Shown: piece by piece, positions 59,130-64,000 of the stretch | Position numbering within the stretch: the stretch's first letter is position 1 | Layout: each line of letters opens with the position of its first letter | Source of the DNA: Zelopaecilomyces penicillatus | Lineage: Eukaryota > Ascomycota > Sordariomycetes > Hypocreales > Pseudodiploosporaceae | Direction: 5' to 3' | Length of the DNA: 64,000 bases | Assembly: GCA_005765155.1 (NCBI GenBank) | Contig: VCCP01000004.1 | Coordinates: 2,046,001 to 2,110,000, forward strand | Program-made: the position numbers and the translations under genes | Notes under the pieces: generated by a model | Database searches by the model: none | The model's input: only the letters and a program-made list of their open reading frames with translations | Told to the model about the DNA's origin: nothing

Positions 59130-59756
59130 CTAGTTTGTCTCTTCTCTGAACTGTACTGTAACATTTGATTTCGCTCGAAGTTCTGCAACTGGCCCAAGAG
59201 AAAGAAATATTCTCAGGGACTTGATAATTCTGGCCTGGGGCTGCGGTCGGATAGCCTTCTCAAACCGGCTCTCCATAACCTCGAAATCGTCACTGTCGGA
59301 GTCATCGAGATCCTTTTCCAGAACAGTCTCCTCAATCCTGTCTGCATTCTTTGGATCTGCCGGCAAGTCGAAAAGCTGGTTGTATTGATACCATGACTTG
59401 CCTTGCTTTCCAAAGATTCGCTTGCACTGTTCCACCACCGTAATCATCTTGCACACCTCTGACGTTCGAGCGTGCAGAAGTACTAGCCGCGGCTGCGCGG
59501 ATTCTTCCAAGATATGCGACATTATCTGATTGATTCGCTTGCGGATCTGAGTCGAGGAGATGACTGAGGCGGTAAGAACATTGTACTTGGACGAAAGCTC
59601 GGCGACGATGTCCTCGTGAGGACCTATGAGAGAGTGGTTCTGCGGCGGCTCGGTTTGTGTAGGCTTGACTTTCTTGTGGGTATTTGGAGGATTCGACAGG
59701 TCGGCTGCATGCTGCCGCTTTTTTGTTGCGGTGTCAGATTGCTTTATTGACGACAT
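59130..59756 (-). CDS. Alba-domain RNA-binding protein, RNase P/MRP Pop6/Rpp25-like
   Basis: A single-exon 208-aa protein starting at the ATG at 59756. A basic N-terminal tail (KKRQHAADLSNPPNTHKKVK) precedes an Alba-type domain at about residues 45-120: KYNVLTASVISSTQIRKRINQIMSHIL, then PRLVLLHARTSEVCKMITVVEQCKRIF. This is the layout of Rpp25/Pop6-type subunits of nuclear RNase P and RNase MRP, which process tRNA and rRNA precursors. An acidic linker (LEKDLDDSDSDDFE) and a C-terminal extension follow. The exact subunit is inferred from fold and basic tail; a different Alba-family role cannot be excluded. Confidence 0.75.
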   Translation of the reverse strand: MSSIKQSDTATKKRQHAADLSNPPNTHKKVKPTQTEPPQNHSLIGPHEDIVAELSSKYNVLTASVISSTQIRKRINQIMSHILEESAQPRLVLLHARTSEVCKMITVVEQCKRIFGKQGKSWYQYNQLFDLPADPKNADRIEETVLEKDLDDSDSDDFEVMESRFEKAIRPQPQARIIKSLRIFLSLGPVAELRAKSNVTVQFREETN

Positions 59757-60320
59757 GATGGAATTGTAGAGAAACGGATGCTGGGTTGAGGAAGAATGGC
59801 TTTGTACGTGGGGTTAGAGATGACATTTTTACACGCTCTAATGGCTTATCGGGCTAATCGTCCAGATCAGATAACAAAACGGGCAGCTTGTGTGGGGAAT
59901 GCTGCTGCATGCCGTGAGCTGTTAGATGCAGTGTAGAAAGTGCAGTTAGCCTGTAAAATCTTTTGAAAATAACCTTTCTAAATCAATTAAAGATAAATTC
60001 TCACGATAATATGTATAACATATTGATTCTTTTGGCTATCCATCAGATATCAGAAAAGTTGTGTGATATTTTCAGTGGTAGTATAGTACGATATAACTAC
60101 CCATTTCATTGACCACAACACACCATGTTGCTATAAAAACCATCATTAATAGCAATCTCTCATCTGTAGTCCGTAGCTTAGATAGAAGATATAATAGATT
60201 CACTATTGCATGTAAGCAAATAACAGACAATATGCTGACCATATATTAGCCTCAGAAAGACTCAATAGAAGATAGCCTCTAGGACCAATGCCGTGATTGA
60301 TTGGCCAATCAACGAAAGGG

Positions 60321-60518
60321 TCATATTTCGCCCACAAAGGTTGATCCGACAGCACACTGATAGGCATGTGACAGCAAGTTTATTCGAGACCTGCAAGATT
60401 TGGAATCGTCATCTTCAGTGTCCATTCCACAATTCTCAAGGGGGCATCGAAGCTTAGCACTCTCATGATAAGGAATATGTCCCAGAATAATATTATTCTC
60501 ATGGTGGTCTATCCCCAT
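60321..60518 (-). other. Short zinc-finger-like fragment
   Basis: A 65-codon frame from an ATG at 60518 to a stop at 60321. It includes LRCPLENCGMDTEDDDS and SHAYQCAVGSTF, a Cys-X4-Cys then His-X3-Cys pattern that could bind zinc. It is short, isolated in AT-rich DNA and has no clear promoter or further exons. It may be a fragment of a dead gene or transposon-related protein; a chance frame is also possible. Confidence 0.25.
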
Positions 60519-63089
60519 TCCAGTATTAATCTATTTCACTAGGTCATGATTAGTTTAATATGCATTGATTAAGCTTTTTCACTTTCATCCTCCAAAAGTG
60601 CTAGAAACAGGCAAGCTAGCATCGCTCCAACGGCTATCCCTGGGGTAATGGGGCAGCAATCGGAGTAGCGGTGATACCCGCCAAAGCGAAGCGGCCGATG
60701 GCGAGTCATTTGAAGAGCTACCAATAACTTAAGTCGCTACGAAGTACTTGCGCCCTTTGTGATGTGCTTTTTTTCTTCGCATGTCGGTTATGGATAAAGT
60801 AACCAATACCGATATATTGTAGGTGCACTGCAGTGACTGTTTGGCTCTCAATCGTACACGTGTAAGTGGGCACCGCTAACAAGGAAAAGCAACACGACTG
60901 GGCGGTCGGTGAACTTCTGGGCTGTATTGTCTCCCAATGGGGTATCCGTAATATCGAGCGATGCTATTAATAAGATGAAAAAGGATGCATAATGTATATA
61001 AATGCGAGACGTTTGACTGAGTGATTGAGAGGTTGTCGACGTTGTTTCGCGTCGATGGGTGGTTACTAAAACGTAATGCACCTTTGATGAAACTGTATCA
61101 GTCACAGTGGTGATTGTCGCGTGAAAGTGATCTCTCACTACCTGAACCTGCCTAGAATCGGTCAATACTGCGCGCTAGCTGCTTGCCAAAGAAGAGTATG
61201 TGGTCGCTAGTGGCTTAGTGAAAGTCTACGTTCCTCTGGTTCCACTCCATCAATTCACCTTTTAGAGCCATCTACAGCTGTTTATACTTTTTTTTTTTTG
61301 GAGATGGTGGCTCGATGTTGCGATAAGACCAGTGCACAGTGATACACAGTGTGAATCGAAACTTAGGCGAAGCCGCCACGATGTCTTGGCTCCAACAAAC
61401 TTGTAGGTGTAAATGCCTCTCGTGGGATACGTGAGGCAAAGAGACTCAAATCGGCCTACGGTACACTCTACATAGCTCTGTGGTTACTTCGAGATCATCG
61501 TGCATGCCTCCATCCACACGGTGTGTGCATACTTGCGGCGCATTCAAGATTGACCCAATACTGACATGGTACGTAATGTGTTTGTGATTCTGCTTACCAG
61601 TCCTCGTCCAGCTTATCAAAAATCGGGGAGCCTCGTGTTCGTTCCCTTTGTCTTTATCACTCCAGGCACACTGGTCAGCGCACGCGCGTCTCGGATGCAT
61701 AGGGAGAGCAAACAACCTCTCGACATACCAAGCCGTGATGCAACACAGTATGGAGTACCAAGGACAGTATTATCAGGCGAGGGCGCAATGGGCCTTGGCA
61801 AATTGTCTCGGCGAAGAAAGCATCAACAGCCCTCTTAGAATGTACTAAAGATTGGGGATTGGGGTTCCAGGTGAAAGTACTTGTTGCGTATCTGCATATG
61901 TTTCCATATGCGCAACCCGCACCTTAGCATGTTAGCAAGTACATACTGATGATGTTGTACGTTGTATGGTGGCCGTCGAGCGGGGACTTCAAAGTAGTGT
62001 CACTCACTGGCGGGTTCCGGCATCTTCCCCGTCGACTTGCCTACGAGTCTGTGACGAACTCCCCCAGCTCCCCTAGCGCTGCCTAGTCTCACCACAAACA
62101 ACAGTACCGCAGAAGTTAGAACTTCCCGGTCGTCTCGTCTCGCTCCCATTATGGCTGCAGCACGTCTGCAGCCCTCTGGGCCACTAGTGCGCTCCATACG
62201 GGTCCAAGGACCACCCATCATCCAAGTGCGTGCATCAAACAAACTGCAGACTTGGGAAACTTGCCAGCTTTGGGAGTGTGCACGGGCTCCCTGGCCTGCT
62301 TCCTATTGAAGCGTCACTTCAGGCAGCACTGACGCCTGTTTGTTTACAAACTGCATGATCCTTGGCCTGTCGCAATCCGCGTTGTTATGCCAGGCAGGCA
62401 TCACAAGCCAGCAACAGCAGGCTTACCCAGGTACCTATTCCAAAGACCAGCGCCACTGCGAGGCGAATAACTGCGGAACAGGCAGAACCGGGAACCAAGA
62501 TTTCTCGTAAAACCCCGTAATTATGGTATTGGCTCTCTTGTCGTAAACCAAAGGTAGGTGTAGCTTGGCTGTGTACATTGGTATCGCACAGCGACTGGCC
62601 AGTGTTGCGATCCCGACTCCCCACCCACACACCCCTTGCAGGCATCTCCAAGCAAAACAAGGCCAGGCAGACCACAACGGTGCTGTTAGGGAACTGACCG
62701 TCAGTACAGCACTGCCCAGGCCAGAGTTGCGCGACAGACCAAGTACCGTCTGGCAAAGATCCAACAAAGATCCAACAGAAAAGCCCACGGCGACCACCAG
62801 CAGCCAATGGGGTACGTACCAACAGGCTCGGTCTGGTCCACATACAGGCAGCGGAGGCAGGCTAGCGGCCACGGTCCACCCCCCCAAACAAATCTCCCTC
62901 CACCACGCCCCGTGCTTTGGCTGCTGCTCCCCCCCCTTCGCATCTTCCCAGCTTCCCAGCTTTTCCAGGCCTCCAGCGTGAGCCCGTAAGAGGTGTCAGA
63001 CTGGCTGCCACAGACTGCCGCAAACAAACCACCTCCTTCACCCAACACTGCATCCGCATCCCCCCGTTTGCCTCTACTTTGCACCTTCT

Positions 63090-63573
63090 TTGCCCCTACA
63101 ACTCATAATTTCCGCAACATCTTTCCTTCTCGCACTTCACATCTTCCTCTGTCGCTCTCTCGCCCAGAGGTTTCCCTTCGAGGCTTTTGCTAGCGCTCGA
63201 TTTCCTCTTCAGGCTTCGTTTTTATCTCGTCGTGTTTTCCCCTTTCTCGCGCCGCCTGGTGCATCGCTGGCCAGTCCACTCCCAGCTCTCCTGCCTCTCC
63301 GAGGGCCACATCATCGTCGCCTCCCTGCCTCACACCCCCCCTTGGCCCAGCACCCAACTCGTCTGGTTACGTGTTACGTCAGCACGACTCTCCTCGTGCC
63401 CCACCCACCACTACCAGCGCACGCACGTCTTTCCTTTAGCTTTATCAACACCCTTTGTGACAGCCGCACTTGCGCTGCGCTTCTATCGCGTCGCATTTGT
63501 CACGTCGCATCTGTCGCATCACGGCGCATCGCATCGTCTCGACTTTGGTCGCTCTATCCTTCAGAGCTATCTC
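63090..63573 (+). promoter_or_regulatory. C/T-rich leader of the right-edge gene
   Basis: About 480 nt dominated by C and T, with TCTTCC, CTCTCGCC and similar runs. It is typical of 5' untranslated leaders or core promoters of strongly expressed filamentous-fungal genes, and directly precedes the ATG at 63574. Confidence 0.45.
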
Positions 63574-64000
63574 ATGTTTCGGTTCTGGGCATCGGATTCA
63601 CGGGGAAGCGAGCAGGGGGTTGAGCCGACGTCGCCGACATCTGACCAGTGCATGTCAAGCTATCTGTACACACCACCCGACACAACCTCTGCGGCTGCCT
63701 TCTCCAGTCCGTCGCCTCCGAAGAGGAAATGCGATAGCTTCGATGAGTCCATTAATGCTGTCGCGCCTTCCAAACGGCCAAGGTTAACATGCGAAACCTC
63801 CATCAACATGCCATCGCCGCCATGCGATCTCGATTTCGATGCGCCCATACCAGTTGCTACCGACATGAGCCGCGCTAGGGACGAGATCAGGCATCAGTTT
63901 AGTGTCGAGATCCTACTCAAGCACGACGAGTTGCGGTTGATAAATCAGGAACTTGCCAAGTGTCAGGTTGCCCTGGAACAATTGCGCCGATGTCATCTAA
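63574..64000 (+). CDS. Fungal protein of unknown function, 5' part only
   Basis: An uninterrupted plus-strand frame from an ATG at 63574 (a second in-frame ATG is at 63652) to the window end. It begins with a Ser/Pro-rich region holding PPKRKC and APSKRPRLT, likely nuclear localisation signals. It ends in a helical, probably coiled-coil segment (SVEILLKHDELRLINQELA, CQVALEQLRRCHL). The combination suggests a nuclear protein, perhaps transcription- or chromatin-related, but I cannot name it. The rest of the gene lies outside the window. Confidence 0.6.
   Translation, partial: MFRFWASDSRGSEQGVEPTSPTSDQCMSSYLYTPPDTTSAAAFSSPSPPKRKCDSFDESINAVAPSKRPRLTCETSINMPSPPCDLDFDAPIPVATDMSRARDEIRHQFSVEILLKHDELRLINQELAKCQVALEQLRRCHL

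Larger units (their letters stand above)
59757..63573. other. Intergenic, Alba gene / right-edge gene
   Basis: A 3.8-kb interval with no convincing gene. 59940-60240 is AT-rich. A 65-aa minus-strand frame at 60321-60518 has a zinc-finger-like Cys/His pattern and is listed separately. From about 63090 the plus strand becomes a C/T-rich leader for the gene at the right edge, with TCTTCC-type runs. Confidence 0.55.

Noticed and set aside
1..64000. Search for CRISPR arrays, rRNA, plasmid or viral features
   Set aside because: No regularly spaced repeats, rRNA-like segments or viral genes were seen; the DNA is typical nuclear fungal sequence.

Overview
The window is nuclear DNA of a filamentous ascomycete, most likely Sordariomycetes and probably Hypocreales. 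The evidence is short GT..AG introns of about 50-100 nt, no operons, long C/T-rich leaders, and recognisable fungal proteins: Dre2, Kex1, Sfm1, Vtc1, neutral ceramidase and a fungal GT31 family member. Genus cannot be fixed from the sequence alone. About 18 protein genes were resolved, most with exon boundaries derived by reading the splice sites. No tRNA, rRNA, CRISPR or prokaryote-type feature was seen.

Layout. 1-12.3 kb is a housekeeping block: a GST-fold protein (-), a ten-knuckle CCHC protein (-), DRE2 (+), KEX1 (-, convergent with DRE2) and SFM1 (+, divergent from KEX1). 12.3-19.5 kb is a 7 kb gene-poor stretch with one doubtful 245-codon ORF. 19.5-27.3 kb holds a large Ser-rich nuclear-type protein (+), a GNAT acetyltransferase (-) and an SPX protein with three membrane segments (-). 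27.3-32.2 kb is empty of convincing genes. 32.2-46.7 kb has four well-spaced genes: a KpsF/GutQ-like SIS protein (-), neutral ceramidase (+), a GT31-type glycosyltransferase (+) and an F-box-like protein (-). 46.7-56.5 kb is the most accessory-looking part: an orphan pogo/Fot1 DNA-binding domain without its DDE catalytic domain, AT-rich tracts, a second GNAT, a TRP14-like thioredoxin-fold protein, and an F-box-like gene with a decayed tandem copy beside it. 57-59.8 kb returns to housekeeping genes: a Tctex-type dynein light chain (-) divergent from VTC1 (+), and an Alba-domain protein (-) convergent with VTC1. 59.8-63.5 kb is non-coding. The 5' part of another gene runs off the right edge.

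Functional links. These are separately transcribed eukaryotic genes, so adjacency alone says little. The most notable theme is two phosphate/polyphosphate-related proteins in one window, the SPX three-TM protein and VTC1, about 31 kb apart. No biosynthetic cluster and no clearly new multi-gene system is visible. The best leads are the decayed F-box pair, the orphan transposase-derived DNA-binding protein, the membrane-anchored form of neutral ceramidase, and a perfect 24-nt palindrome with related TACCTA/TAGGTA motifs scattered through the intergenic DNA.
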